Source: Bin5 sp965242905 (lineage in GTDB: Bacteria; Chloroflexota; Anaerolineae; Caldilineales; Caldilineaceae). From it: 64,000 nucleotides of DNA. The notes beneath the pieces are model-generated. The model did not search any database and had not been told where the DNA came from. It worked only from the letters and a program-made list of their open reading frames with translations. The translations under genes and the position numbers were made by a program. Numbering within the stretch: position 1 is the stretch's first letter; every line of letters begins with the position of its first letter. This document shows, piece by piece, positions 34,222 through 43,074 of the stretch. The stretch spans positions 248,001-312,000 of the forward strand of contig CBDETM010000002.1 in assembly GCA_965242905.1 (NCBI GenBank), written 5' to 3'.

Positions 34222-36615
34222 CTAAAGGACCTTCAGATTGGCCAGCGACGCCATGAATTTCTTGACGCCAATATTGGGGAAGGCGACTGATACTTCCTCT
34301 TCGCCGCCGATTACGATGCTGTCGATTACCATGCCAACCCCAAATTTTGGATGTTCTACACTCTGGCGGCGTTTGAAAGTGGTGGGGGCTTCAGTTTTGG
34401 TGGGGCGGCGGCGGGGGCGGCGGGCCTGTGCACCGTCGGATTGAGAGCGATTGGATGTTCTGTAGGCGGTGGACTCGCCCGAATTGTCGTTGCCTTCCCG
34501 ATATCTGCCGAACATAGCGGGGCCGTCGAGCCAACTGGTTGCCCGGTCGTATGCGGCGGCATGGCGACTGTGGCGGTCGACCTGGCCGCTGAGCAGTTGC
34601 TCCGGGATGTCTTCCAGAAAGCGACTGGCGGTTTGGAGTTCGCTGTTGCCCCACAAGGCGCGTTGGGAGGCGTGGACCAGGTAGAGGCGGTGCTTGGCGC
34701 GGGTGATGCCGACGTAGGCGAGGCGGCGCTCTTCAGCCATATCCTCCTCGTCCTCGCTGTGAATACTGCGGGCGTGCGGCAGCAGACCTTCTTCCATGCC
34801 GACCATGAAAACGACGGGAAACTCCAGACCCTTGGCCGTGTGCAGAGTCATCAGAGTCAGAGCTTCATCGTTTTCTTCGTAGTCATCCTGCTCGCTGACG
34901 AGGCTGATCTCCTGCAGGAACAGGCCAAGCGGGTCCTGTCCGGGTTCGAGGTCGTCGAGACCGGGGCGGTAATTGGCAGCTACGGCGCGCAGTTCTCTTA
35001 TGTTTTCGAAACGTTCCTCGCCCTCGTTGCTGCCGTCACGGAGGCGGTCAAGGTAGCCGGAGTCGGCGAGGATGCGATCGAGCAGGGCGGCGACGTCCTC
35101 GTATTGGACGGCGGCGGCCATCCGAACCCAGACGTCGAGCATGGAGGCGAACCTGATCAAGGCGTTGCGGGCACGGGCGGCAAAGGGTGGCGGTGGAAGC
35201 CGCACGGGAGGGGCGACTTCATCTTCGTTTTCGCTGGCGTCACTGATGAGGGTCTGCAGAGCATGCCATTCGCTCACCGGGCCTGAAGCGGCCCAGGTCC
35301 GGAGCCGGTCAAGTGTTTGGGCGCCGATGCCGCGCGGGGGGACGTTGATGATGCGGTCAAGGGCGAGCGCGGCGGCGGGGTTGTGCACGAGGCGCAGATA
35401 GGCGAGGGCATCTTTAATCTCGCGGCGTTCGTAGAAGCGGGTGGCGCCGACGAGGCGGTAGCGCAGGTGGCGATGGACGCAGGCTTCCTCAAGGGCACGA
35501 CTCTGGGCATTTGTGCGGTAGACGACGGCGGCTGCGCCGGGGCTCATCCCTGGTTGGGAGGTGAGTCGGGCCACCTCCTCGAGCACGTAATCAGCTTCTT
35601 CGGCCTCGTTATAGGCTTCGTGGACGGTAACTTTGAGGCCACTGCCCTGGTCAGTGCGCAAGTGTTTGGGCGTGCGGTTGGCGTTTTTGGCGATGACGGC
35701 GTTTGCGACATCGAGGATGTTTTGTGTGCTGCGGTAGTTCTGCTCGAGGAGAACGACTTTGGCAGCAGGGTGGTCGCGGCGAAAACGTAGAACGTTGCGG
35801 TAGTCGGCGCCGCGGAAGCGGTAAATGGACTGGTCCTCGTCGCCGACGACAAAGAGGTTGCCTTTGCCTTCCGGCGGGCCGACGAAGTGGGATGCCAACT
35901 CGTACTGGGCGGTGTTTGTGTCCTGAAACTCATCAACAAGGACGTAGCGCCACTTGTCCTGGTATTTGCGTCGGATTTCTTTATTCTTGCGCAGGAGGAG
36001 AACCGTGTGCATCAACAGGTCATCGAAATCCATGGCGTTGTTGAGGCGGAGTTCCCGTTGGTAACGGTCGTAGACGCGATCGCAGATTTCCTGCATATAT
36101 CCGTCGGCGCTGACGAGATCCGGAGTAAGGAGGTCGTTTTTCCAGCTGCCGATTTGGGAGAGAACGGCGCGCGGGCTGAATTGTTTTTCATCCAGCCGCA
36201 ACTCTTTCATCGTATCGCGGACGAGAGATAGCTGGTCGGCGGTGTCGTAGATGATCCAGTTACGTTGGAATCCTGCGGCATCGACCTCTACGCGCAAAAC
36301 GCGGGCGCAAACGGCGTGGAAAGTGCCGATGGTCAGTCCTCCCAGACTGCGGCGGCGGCCTTCGACCGGTGGCGGGAAACGATGGCCGATCAGTTCTTCG
36401 ACGCGGTCGCCCATCTCTTTGGCGGCTTTGTTGGTGAAGGTTACGGCGAGGACATGCCAGGGGTCGATCTTCTTTTCTTCGATCAGGTAGGCGATGCGGC
36501 GGGTGAGGACACGGGTCTTGCCGGAGCCGGGGCCAGCCAGTACGAGGACGGGGCCTTCGGTCGTCTGGACTGCGGCCTTCTGCTGGTCGTTCAATCCTTC
36601 GAGAATCTGTGACAT
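34222..36615 (-). CDS. pcrA: UvrD/PcrA-type DNA helicase
   Basis: 797 aa from the ATG at 36613-36615 (MSQILEGLNDQQKAAVQ). A longer upstream frame is not conserved. Walker A is GPGSGKT; motif II reads VDEFQDTN; motif III region GDEDQSIYRFRGAD; motif IV QNYRSTQNIL; motif V TLMTLHTAKGLEFPVVF; and motif VI EERRLAYVGITRAK. The C-terminal FGVGMVIDSIVIGGEEEVSVAF is the PcrA Tudor-like end that contacts RNA polymerase. It unwinds DNA 3' to 5' in repair and replication-transcription conflict. Confidence 0.95.
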   Translation of the reverse strand: MSQILEGLNDQQKAAVQTTEGPVLVLAGPGSGKTRVLTRRIAYLIEEKKIDPWHVLAVTFTNKAAKEMGDRVEELIGHRFPPPVEGRRRSLGGLTIGTFHAVCARVLRVEVDAAGFQRNWIIYDTADQLSLVRDTMKELRLDEKQFSPRAVLSQIGSWKNDLLTPDLVSADGYMQEICDRVYDRYQRELRLNNAMDFDDLLMHTVLLLRKNKEIRRKYQDKWRYVLVDEFQDTNTAQYELASHFVGPPEGKGNLFVVGDEDQSIYRFRGADYRNVLRFRRDHPAAKVVLLEQNYRSTQNILDVANAVIAKNANRTPKHLRTDQGSGLKVTVHEAYNEAEEADYVLEEVARLTSQPGMSPGAAAVVYRTNAQSRALEEACVHRHLRYRLVGATRFYERREIKDALAYLRLVHNPAAALALDRIINVPPRGIGAQTLDRLRTWAASGPVSEWHALQTLISDASENEDEVAPPVRLPPPPFAARARNALIRFASMLDVWVRMAAAVQYEDVAALLDRILADSGYLDRLRDGSNEGEERFENIRELRAVAANYRPGLDDLEPGQDPLGLFLQEISLVSEQDDYEENDEALTLMTLHTAKGLEFPVVFMVGMEEGLLPHARSIHSEDEEDMAEERRLAYVGITRAKHRLYLVHASQRALWGNSELQTASRFLEDIPEQLLSGQVDRHSRHAAAYDRATSWLDGPAMFGRYREGNDNSGESTAYRTSNRSQSDGAQARRPRRRPTKTEAPTTFKRRQSVEHPKFGVGMVIDSIVIGGEEEVSVAFPNIGVKKFMASLANLKVL

Positions 36616-36727
36616 GGGGCGTAGTGCGTATTTCGTATTTTTTTGGTCTGGCCGATTGCGGGCGAGTTGAGAATATGTCAGGTCGTCTGAAGGGACTGCC
36701 ATGGTATGCGGGAAAAACGAATGAAAG

Positions 36728-37837
36728 TTACCATTCTTCCAGCTGAAAGCTCTCCCCATTTAGCAGACGCACATAGCTGTCGTAGCGTTGCGGCGAGACT
36801 ATGCCTTCTTCGGCGGCCTGGCGCACGGCGCATTCCGGCTCGTGGTCGTGCGTACAGTTGGGAAAGTGGCAGTCGTTTACGAAGGGTTTGAGGTCGACAA
36901 AGTAGAAGCCAAGACTTCCCGGGTCGAGCTCGTAGAGGCCCAGCTCGCGAATGCCGGGGGTATCGGCAATGAAGGTAGCATCTCCGAGGGGCAGACGAAA
37001 GAGTTGGGCGTTGCGGGTTGTGTGGCGGCCTTTGCCTTCGAAGTTTCGGAGGTTGCCCACGCGCAGGTTGAGCTGCGGGTGGATGGCGTTGATCAGTGCG
37101 CTCTTGCCGACGCCGCTTGGGCCGGTAACGACGGTAAGCTTATCTGTCAGCAAGTTGCGCAAGTGCTCGAATTCGGTCGGCTCTGCCGGCGCGGACGCGT
37201 AGCGGGCTGGGACGACTTCGAATCGATCGGTAGCGCTCACGTACAGGAGTGGATAGCCCAGCTTTTCGTAGAGGAGAAATGTCTGTCGAGCCGCCTCCAG
37301 GCCGGTAAGGTCGACTTTGTTGGCGACGATAATGGCGGGGAGTTCATTGGCTTCGGCTATCACCAGGAAGCGGTCGAGCATGCGCAGGTGAGGCTCAGGA
37401 TCCTGGACGGCGAAGACGATCAGTACCTGGTCCGGGTTGGCCACGATCACGTCTTCGGCGGGACGATTGGAGCCGGGCAGCTGCCGGTTCAGTGTTGAAT
37501 CGCGCTCTTCGACCGAGTCGATCAGGCCTTTGCGTTTGCCCTCGAGGACGACTTGAACGCGGTCGCCGACTGCAATGAGCGTCAGGTCTTTGGTTCGTTC
37601 CTGGAGCAGGCGTCCGCGGACACGGCAACTGACAGTTCTGCCGTCCGAGGTGGAGACATCGTAATGATGCCCCCTGGCGCGCACGACGACACCGGCAACG
37701 GTCCGTTCCCTCTTCTTGGGTTTTGGTTTGCTTTTGGCCGGTGCGTCGAAATAGTCGTCCTCGTAGGCTTCATCCCATTTATCGTATGTTTCGGTGTTTC
37801 TTGACAAGGGCATCTCCTGGGGAAACTTGCCGGGCAA
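36728..37837 (-). CDS. rsgA: ribosome small-subunit biogenesis GTPase RsgA
   Basis: 369 aa starting at a TTG with AGAAGG 9 nt upstream; the next ATG, 8 codons in, has its AGGAG directly abutting and is less likely. N-terminal OB fold (TVAGVVVRARGHHYDV). The GTPase is circularly permuted: NKVDLTG comes before GPSGVGKSALIN and DTPGIREL. The C-terminal zinc finger is CHFPNCTHDHEPEC. RsgA helps finish the 30S subunit. Residues 10-45 form a charged Lys/Pro-rich tail. It lies upstream of pcrA on the same strand. Confidence 0.95.
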   Translation of the reverse strand: MPGKFPQEMPLSRNTETYDKWDEAYEDDYFDAPAKSKPKPKKRERTVAGVVVRARGHHYDVSTSDGRTVSCRVRGRLLQERTKDLTLIAVGDRVQVVLEGKRKGLIDSVEERDSTLNRQLPGSNRPAEDVIVANPDQVLIVFAVQDPEPHLRMLDRFLVIAEANELPAIIVANKVDLTGLEAARQTFLLYEKLGYPLLYVSATDRFEVVPARYASAPAEPTEFEHLRNLLTDKLTVVTGPSGVGKSALINAIHPQLNLRVGNLRNFEGKGRHTTRNAQLFRLPLGDATFIADTPGIRELGLYELDPGSLGFYFVDLKPFVNDCHFPNCTHDHEPECAVRQAAEEGIVSPQRYDSYVRLLNGESFQLEEW

Positions 37838-37935
37838 TGGCTTCGCCTTCTGCGGGCGAATAGATTTCGGCCCAAGTGTATCAATTCAGGGGCTGGATTG
37901 GCAACACGCAGGTATCCCTATCAGCTGATGCGTCA

Positions 37936-38643
37936 CTACCTGACACGGCGGGTGTATTCGGCCTGTTGCTGGCAACACTGGAGCCCAGTCAGAGCGGGGC
38001 AAATCTGAATGGGCGAACGCTTCACTGTCAGATTGAAATCTGCCAGCATGCAGAGGAGGTCGGCGGCGGGGAGCCCCATGACGCCGGCGGGGCAGCCTGA
38101 AAGGCTAAGGACGGGGCGGAATTGAGGATGTTGAATGGCATAGGCCCCGGCCTTGTCCATTGAATCGCCGGTGGCGATGTAGGCGGCAATCTCGTCTTCG
38201 CTGTAGTCGCGCATTTTCACGGTGGTCGTGTTGAGCAGGCAGCGCTTGCCTTTGAGTTCAGCGCCGGCAACAAGGGCGAGAGCCAGCGCTGTGTGGACCT
38301 GGTGCGTGCGGGCGCGCAGCCGGACAAGCATGGTCCGGGCCTCGCCGGCGTCGGCGGGTTTGCCGAGAAGCTCTCCCTCGATGGCCACGACGGTGTCGGC
38401 GCCGATGACGAGGACGTCGTCCGGCGGGCTGGGATCTGGTTTGGCTGCTCTGGCAGTGTGGCGAGCGGCCACGGTAAGTGTTTTGGCGAGAGCCAGGCGG
38501 GCTACCATCTCGGCGGGTGGCTCGTTGGGCGCGGGCGACTCGTCAATGTCGGCGGACTCGGCAAGGAAGGGGATACCGAGATCCTGGAAGAACTGTTGGC
38601 GGCGGGGGCTGTTGGAGGCAAGTATGACTTTGGGGGCGTTCAT
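37936..38643 (-). CDS. maf: Maf family nucleoside triphosphate pyrophosphatase
   Basis: 235 aa from the ATG at 38641-38643 giving MNAPKVILASNSPRR, the Maf start motif; 99 extra upstream codons are spurious. VIGADTVVAIEG and KPADAGEARTMLVRL are the conserved catalytic segments. Maf enzymes hydrolyse dTTP, UTP or modified nucleotides to monophosphates, cleaning the pool. The C-terminus extends about 20 residues past the last conserved motif (VMGLPAADLLCML) with a Cys-rich tail. Confidence 0.93.
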   Translation of the reverse strand: MNAPKVILASNSPRRQQFFQDLGIPFLAESADIDESPAPNEPPAEMVARLALAKTLTVAARHTARAAKPDPSPPDDVLVIGADTVVAIEGELLGKPADAGEARTMLVRLRARTHQVHTALALALVAGAELKGKRCLLNTTTVKMRDYSEDEIAAYIATGDSMDKAGAYAIQHPQFRPVLSLSGCPAGVMGLPAADLLCMLADFNLTVKRSPIQICPALTGLQCCQQQAEYTRRVR

Positions 38644-38904
38644 TGGCGCGGCAGGGGATGTGTGGGAGTGAAATTGGCGGCCGGATGCGGTCGTCTTCGG
38701 CGATGTGTGGTTTTTCGGAAAGGTACGTCGCTGACCCAGTTCATGTCCCCAAGGGACAGCAATTAACCGAAACGGGAATCCTGCAGAATAGGCGAAGCGC
38801 CAGCTTACATTGTAATGAGGTGGGCGGGAGTTCGCCAATAGTCGGGCGTGACCTGACTCCATGGCTTCGGGCAGGTGGTGGACTGTGCGGGCTGCAAGAG
38901 GGGA
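38644..38904. other. intergenic region before the repeat
   Basis: Upstream region of maf. No supported gene, promoter or hairpin. Confidence 0.45.
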
Positions 38905-39091
38905 CTGATGGGACTGGCGGGACGTGGTCGGGCTGGTCACCTTCGATTAGGCACCCGTCACCAATATCGACACCAGTTCGATGAGGCGTGTTGTAGGAGA
39001 GGGGGCGTTGCGGGGGCGGAGCCCCCGCACAAGGGAGGGCCGACTAGGCCCGACCGCCCAGAACTGCAGCAGCCAGTAGTCAGTAGTTAGT
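38905..39091 (+). repeat. dispersed ~190-bp repeat, copy 3 (split by an IS)
   Basis: Full-length match to copies 1 and 4 from CTGATGGGACTGGCGGGACG through the GCGGGGGC hairpin to the TCAGTAGTTAGT tail. The tail then resumes after the IS at 40106 with AGTCAGAGACGGCGC, which parallels the GGTCAGAGGCGGCGC end of copy 1. Confidence 0.85.
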
Positions 39092-39126
39092 AGGGCCTTA
39101 TGCTAGTTAGCGTTTGAAAAAAGTCC

Positions 39127-39176
39127 CCTGGTGAGATAACTTTGGAAGTCTCCACCAACCAAGGTAGCTCACCAGG
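39127..39176 (+). promoter_or_regulatory. foldback hairpin sequestering the transposase ribosome site
   Basis: CCTGGTGAG (39127-39135) and CTCACCAGG (39168-39176) are perfect 9-bp complements. The right arm runs into AGGAGG (39174-39179), the Shine-Dalgarno of the transposase. Transcripts entering from outside would fold and hide it, limiting transposition. Confidence 0.6.
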
Positions 39177-39188
39177 AGGACCAATCGA

Positions 39189-40094
39189 ATGATAGCCCAC
39201 TTTGACGACTTCTGTCTATGGGTGTATGTGCTGGTTGACGACATGTACAAGGAACTGGAAGGACATTTGAGACGACCCGGGCCGAAGCCTAAGTGTAGCG
39301 ACAGTGAATTGATTGCGATCAGTCTCATCGGCGAGTGCCTGGGATGGGACGTGGAAACGGAGATGCTCAGTCATATGCAGGCACATCGGGATAAGTTTCC
39401 GATCATACCGGATCAGAGCCGCTTCAATCGGCGGCGACGAAACTTGATGGGGACCATCAACGAGATGCGACGCATGATGTTGGCCAGGACGGAGCTTTAC
39501 TGGGACGAGCATTGTGTCGTCGATAGCCTGCCCGTCCCTGTGGTTAAATTCCATCTGGCGCCGCAATCGCGCATCAGATGGTCCGATTGGGGGGCCGATT
39601 ATGGGCCGGTTTCCTCCAAGAAGATAATGATCTTCGGTTACAAGCTGCATATGCTGATCACATTGGGTGGCCTCATTATCGACTTCGAGTTAGCTCCGGC
39701 GAGCAAGTTTGACTTGGCTGTCGGCCGCGAGCTCCTTGCCGGACACAAAAACCGCATCGTCATCGGTGACAAGGCCTACGTCAGCGCACCGGCAGCTGAG
39801 GACCTCTGGCATTACAATCGCATCTGCCTGCTCAGCAAACGGCGCAAAAACCAGAAAAAACAACTCACCAAACACATCCGCCGCCTCTATGACTCGATCC
39901 GCCAAATGATCGAAACCGTCACCAGTCAACTCGAAGCACAATTCTCGATTGAAACCAACCGCGCCCATACGTTGTGGGGCTTGTGTGCTCGACTCTACAC
40001 TAAGTTGGCTGCACATACCCTCTGCATCTATATCAACCGTCTCTTGGGCGCACCTGACTATCTGAAAATCAAGAAATTGGCCTTTCACAACTAG
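39189..40094 (+). CDS. DDE transposase of the IS982-like element
   Basis: 301 aa, a usual length for IS982-type transposases. Catalytic region: Asp in VVDSLPVP, Asp in VIGDKAY, and Glu possibly in QLEAQFSIET near the C-terminus. SKKIMIFGYKLHM is the conserved strand between the first two. The stop codon lies inside the right inverted repeat, leaving almost no spare sequence. AGGAGG precedes the ATG by 9 nt. The family call rests on motif style and size and could be another DDE group, but transposase identity is sound. Confidence 0.85.
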   Translation: MIAHFDDFCLWVYVLVDDMYKELEGHLRRPGPKPKCSDSELIAISLIGECLGWDVETEMLSHMQAHRDKFPIIPDQSRFNRRRRNLMGTINEMRRMMLARTELYWDEHCVVDSLPVPVVKFHLAPQSRIRWSDWGADYGPVSSKKIMIFGYKLHMLITLGGLIIDFELAPASKFDLAVGRELLAGHKNRIVIGDKAYVSAPAAEDLWHYNRICLLSKRRKNQKKQLTKHIRRLYDSIRQMIETVTSQLEAQFSIETNRAHTLWGLCARLYTKLAAHTLCIYINRLLGAPDYLKIKKLAFHN

Positions 40095-40105
40095 CATAAG
40101 GCCCT

Positions 40106-40418
40106 AGTAGTCAGAGACGGCGCATAGCCTGGCGGAAACAGGAATGGAATGGACCATAGCTTGGGAGCCTCCAGAGGTATAGGAGATTTCGCCACCGTTT
40201 TGGGATGCACTCCTTTGGGGGTGAAATCTTGCCGGTGGTCGTGCGGCAAGGTATGATGGTGTGGCCGGACGTAAGCCGTCTTTGTCCCCCATGTGTGCCG
40301 GCACAACGGGCCCATCGTAGGGCGCAGGACCGCCATCCCCAGTGGCGGATGCGCCGTTGGTCCGGCCCGAATTGGGATGCAGCAATCTTCCACATTAAAG
40401 AATGTCAGGAGTCAGAGG
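40106..40418. other. intergenic region between IS and oxidoreductase gene
   Basis: Begins with the remainder of repeat copy 3. No further gene or clear promoter. Several short GC-rich palindromic bits (for example GGTCCGGCCC) are unremarkable. Confidence 0.45.
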
Positions 40419-41447
40419 ATGACGGAAAGTCGCTCCGGCGGGGGGACGCCCCGCGTTCGAATGGCGTTTGTCGGGTGCGGCGGGATGGCGCGGCACCATA
40501 CGCGACGGATTCTGATGCAGCAGGATACGACCGAGGTAAAGATCGTATGTGAGCCTTCGGGCCAGTCGTATGAGGCGTTTTGTGCGCTCTTTGACGAGGC
40601 GGGCGAGACGCCGCCCCCGAATGAGCCGGACCTGGAAAAGATGCTGGCGTGCGACGAACTGGACGCTGTTTTCATCATTACTCCGCACGTACTGCATTTT
40701 TCGCAGGCGAAGGCGTGTCTGGAGGCTGGGCTGGACGTATTGTTAGAGAAGCCAATGGTAATGAACGCGCAGGAGGCAGTGGAGCTGATTGAGGTGCGGG
40801 ATCGAAGCAAGCGCCTGCTTTCCGTAGCCTTCAACGGCAGCATGTCGCCGCAGGTACGAACGGGAACGAAGATTTTGCGGTCGGGGAAGTTGGGAAGGAT
40901 TCTGACCATCAGCGGCGTTGCGTGGCAGAACTGGATGTCCTTCACGACGGGCCTGTGGCGCCAGGATCCCGAGGTTGCCGGAGGCGGCTTCTTGTTTGAC
41001 ACCGGTGCGCATATGCTGAATACTATTTCGGATCTGGCGGGGGAGGACTTTGTCGAGGTTGCGGCGTGGATGGAAAACGAAGGGGCGCCGGTGGACATTC
41101 TTTCGGTGGTCATTGCGCGGTTAGAGTCGGGTGCACTGGTGTCGATGAACGCGGCAGGAAACACGAATTCCGTGATCGGCTCGGACGTACGCGTGATGTG
41201 TGAGAAAGGGATGCTGCAGACAGGGATCTGGGGGGAGCGACTACTGGTCCAGGAGATGGAGGACGAGGCGTTGACGCCGGTTGAGCTGCCCGAATCGCTG
41301 GGTACGTGGCAGCAGTTCCTGCGTGTACGGGCCGGCGAGATTGAGAACCCCTGCCCGCCGGAGATCGGTCTGCGCATGGCGCGCTTGTGGGATGCGATTA
41401 AGGAGTCGTCCGGTCAGGGTGGAAGGCCGGTGACGGTCGGCAGTTAG
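40419..41447 (+). CDS. Gfo/Idh/MocA family NAD(P)-dependent oxidoreductase
   Basis: 342 aa from the ATG at 40419 with AGGAG 7 nt upstream; an earlier frame start is spurious. Rossmann motif VGCGGMARHH at the N-terminus, EKPMVMNAQEA (the conserved EKP Lys) in the middle, and GGGFLFDTGAHMLNTI containing the GxxxDxGxH motif of sugar dehydrogenases. These enzymes oxidise or reduce sugars or inositols with bound NAD(P). The adjacent ThuA gene 106 bp downstream suggests a shared role in sugar oxidation such as 3-keto sugar handling. Confidence 0.92.
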   Translation: MTESRSGGGTPRVRMAFVGCGGMARHHTRRILMQQDTTEVKIVCEPSGQSYEAFCALFDEAGETPPPNEPDLEKMLACDELDAVFIITPHVLHFSQAKACLEAGLDVLLEKPMVMNAQEAVELIEVRDRSKRLLSVAFNGSMSPQVRTGTKILRSGKLGRILTISGVAWQNWMSFTTGLWRQDPEVAGGGFLFDTGAHMLNTISDLAGEDFVEVAAWMENEGAPVDILSVVIARLESGALVSMNAAGNTNSVIGSDVRVMCEKGMLQTGIWGERLLVQEMEDEALTPVELPESLGTWQQFLRVRAGEIENPCPPEIGLRMARLWDAIKESSGQGGRPVTVGS

Positions 41448-41553
41448 AGGGCCGTGAAGGGTGGAGAGTCATAACAGATGGGCAAAGGGACCGCACCCCA
41501 GGTGCGTGTGATCCGACACCGTTTAACAGTACCCAGAATATGGAGGAGACAGG

Positions 41554-42342
41554 ATGGGCGACATTCGCGTAACGGTCTGGAACGAGTATCAGCACGAGAA
41601 GATAAACGAGTTCATCGGCGGAATCTACCCTGATGGAATCCACGGTGCGATTGCGGAAGGGCTGCGCTTGCATGGATTCAGTTCAGTAGGCACGGCTACG
41701 CTGGATGAGCCCGAGCACGGCCTGACAGACGAAGTCCTGGCGGAGACTGACGTATTGACCTGGTGGGGCCACAGGGCTCATGCGCTGGTGGACGACGAGA
41801 TCGTGGAGCGGGTCAAGAGGCGGGTGCTGGAGGGGATGGGGCTGGTGGTCCTGCACTCAGGCCATTTCTCGAAGATATTTCGGAGCTTGATGGGTACGAC
41901 GTGCAGTTTACGTTGGCGTGAGGCTGACGAGAAGGAGCGCATCTGGGTAGTCAAGCCGTCCCACCCGATCGCGCAAGGGTTGCCGCCCTACTTTGAGATT
42001 GAGGAGTGCGAGATGTACGGGGAGTTGTTCGATATTCCCCCGCCGGACGACCTGGTGTTCGTCAGCTGGTTTGAGGGAGGCAATGTATTCCGCAGCGGAG
42101 CATGCTTCCATCGGGGCAATGGGAAGATCTTCTATTTCCGTCCGGGACACGAGACGTACCCGATATTTCATATGGACATTGTCCGCCAGGTCATCGCAAA
42201 CGGGGTGCGGTGGGCGGCGCCGGCTGGCGGCCCGACTTTTCCATATTTTCAGGAGGGCATGCCAGGTCTGACTGCTATCAACGAGAAGGATCCGTTGGAG
42301 ACTATCGCGGAGAAGGGTTCGGTGCGGGACCGGGTTGGCTAG
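41554..42342 (+). CDS. ThuA family protein (sugar utilisation)
   Basis: 262 aa with a GGAGGAGACAGG ribosome site. ThuA fold: VTVWNEY at the N-terminus, DVLTWWGHRAH, GLVVLHSGHFS and GKIFYFRPGHETYPIF. ThuA proteins are glutamine-amidotransferase-like and work in trehalose/sucrose use through 3-keto sugars, often beside a Gfo/Idh/MocA dehydrogenase, as here. The catalytic details are unsettled in the family. Confidence 0.9.
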   Translation: MGDIRVTVWNEYQHEKINEFIGGIYPDGIHGAIAEGLRLHGFSSVGTATLDEPEHGLTDEVLAETDVLTWWGHRAHALVDDEIVERVKRRVLEGMGLVVLHSGHFSKIFRSLMGTTCSLRWREADEKERIWVVKPSHPIAQGLPPYFEIEECEMYGELFDIPPPDDLVFVSWFEGGNVFRSGACFHRGNGKIFYFRPGHETYPIFHMDIVRQVIANGVRWAAPAGGPTFPYFQEGMPGLTAINEKDPLETIAEKGSVRDRVG

Positions 42343-42462
42343 GGCTCGCGCACAAGGCAATCGCGATTTGGACCAATTTGGGTTAGATTTCGATTTGCTT
42401 TTGTACGGGGCTTGCCGCCCGGTGCTGAGAATGGGCCAAGAGCCAGGCTATCGAGGGACAGA

Positions 42463-42714
42463 ATGCCGACGGATGAAAGACTGCTAAGGCGTATAACCGC
42501 ACGTCCGGACGTATTCGGGGGAAAGCCTATCGTTCGAGGCATGAGAATATCGGTGGAGTTCGTACTAAGCCTATTGGCGCAAGGGATCACTCCAGAGGCA
42601 CTTCTAGATGATTACCCAGATCTCGAATTCGACGACATTCGCGCATGTACTGTCTACGCGCACGCGGTTATTGCCGGCGACACGCTGGCCGCTGTGACTG
42701 TGAAATCGCTGTGA
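42463..42714 (+). CDS. DUF433 family antitoxin-like protein
   Basis: 83 aa from the ATG at 42463 behind GAGGGA. The pattern TARPDVFGGKPIVRGMRISVE followed by LLAQGITPEALLDDYPDLEFDDIRA is diagnostic of DUF433, a small winged-helix-like protein commonly encoded next to PIN-like DUF5615 toxins. Its stop overlaps a GTG that begins VRFLVD, the toxin start, but that partner ends after 9 codons. So this is an orphaned antitoxin candidate. Confidence 0.85.
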   Translation: MPTDERLLRRITARPDVFGGKPIVRGMRISVEFVLSLLAQGITPEALLDDYPDLEFDDIRACTVYAHAVIAGDTLAAVTVKSL

Positions 42715-42740
42715 GGTTTCTCGTCGACCGATTGCAGTGA
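42711..42740 (+). pseudogene. truncated start of a DUF5615 (PIN-like) toxin
   Basis: GTG at 42711 overlaps the DUF433 stop (GTGA). It reads VRFLVDRLQ then TGA, matching the MRFLVD start of DUF5615 proteins and nothing more. A terminator follows directly, so the remainder has been deleted. Confidence 0.55.
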
Positions 42741-42742
42741 GT

Positions 42743-42783
42743 AGCGCCGCCATGTCCAAAAGGTCACTGGCGGTGCTTTTTTG
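42743..42783 (+). terminator. rho-independent terminator after DUF433
   Basis: AGCGCCGCCA (42743-42752) pairs with TGGCGGTGCT (42768-42777), ten pairs including one G-T, loop of 15 nt, followed by TTTTTT. Confidence 0.75.
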
Positions 42784-42891
42784 TTGAGTCAGGAAGTTGA
42801 GTTCCGGCGCGTAAGGAGGGGCTGCGTAACAAGCAATAGGACTCACTCTTCGGCGGTCTACCGCAGAGCAAGCGCCACCTAGTTTTTGAGG

Positions 42892-42964
42892 CACCCCCTG
42901 TAGGAGTCGAACCTACGACCGACGGATTAGAAGTCCGTTGCTCTATCCTCTGAGCTAAGGGGGC
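42892..42964 (-). tRNA. tRNA-Arg (anticodon TCT)
   Basis: The minus strand folds into a full cloverleaf. Acceptor GCCCCCT pairs with AGGGGGT (a G-T first pair), D arm GCTC/GAGC, anticodon stem ACGGA/TCCGT with loop CTTCTAA, T arm GTAGG/CCTAC with TTCGACT. The anticodon TCT reads AGA/AGG arginine. Discriminator G; the 3' CCA is not encoded. Confidence 0.95.
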
Positions 42965-43074
42965 GTATGGATACTCGACCGACGCTGGCCTATTTTACAG
43001 GATTTTGCGCCGGCACAAAAATTCATGCAGGAAATTGAGCAGAGGCGGGCGAGGTTGGCATCGAAATTGAGGAA

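Larger units (their letters stand above)
39092..40105 (+). mobile_element. complete insertion sequence, 1014 bp, IS982-like
   Basis: Ends are perfect 17-bp inverted repeats, AGGGCCTTATGCTAGTT at 39092-39108 and its complement at 40089-40105. A 3-bp direct repeat AGT flanks them (39089-39091 and 40106-40108), the likely target duplication. It carries one transposase gene. It sits within the tail of a dispersed repeat copy. Identical ends and an open transposase suggest recent insertion. Confidence 0.88.
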
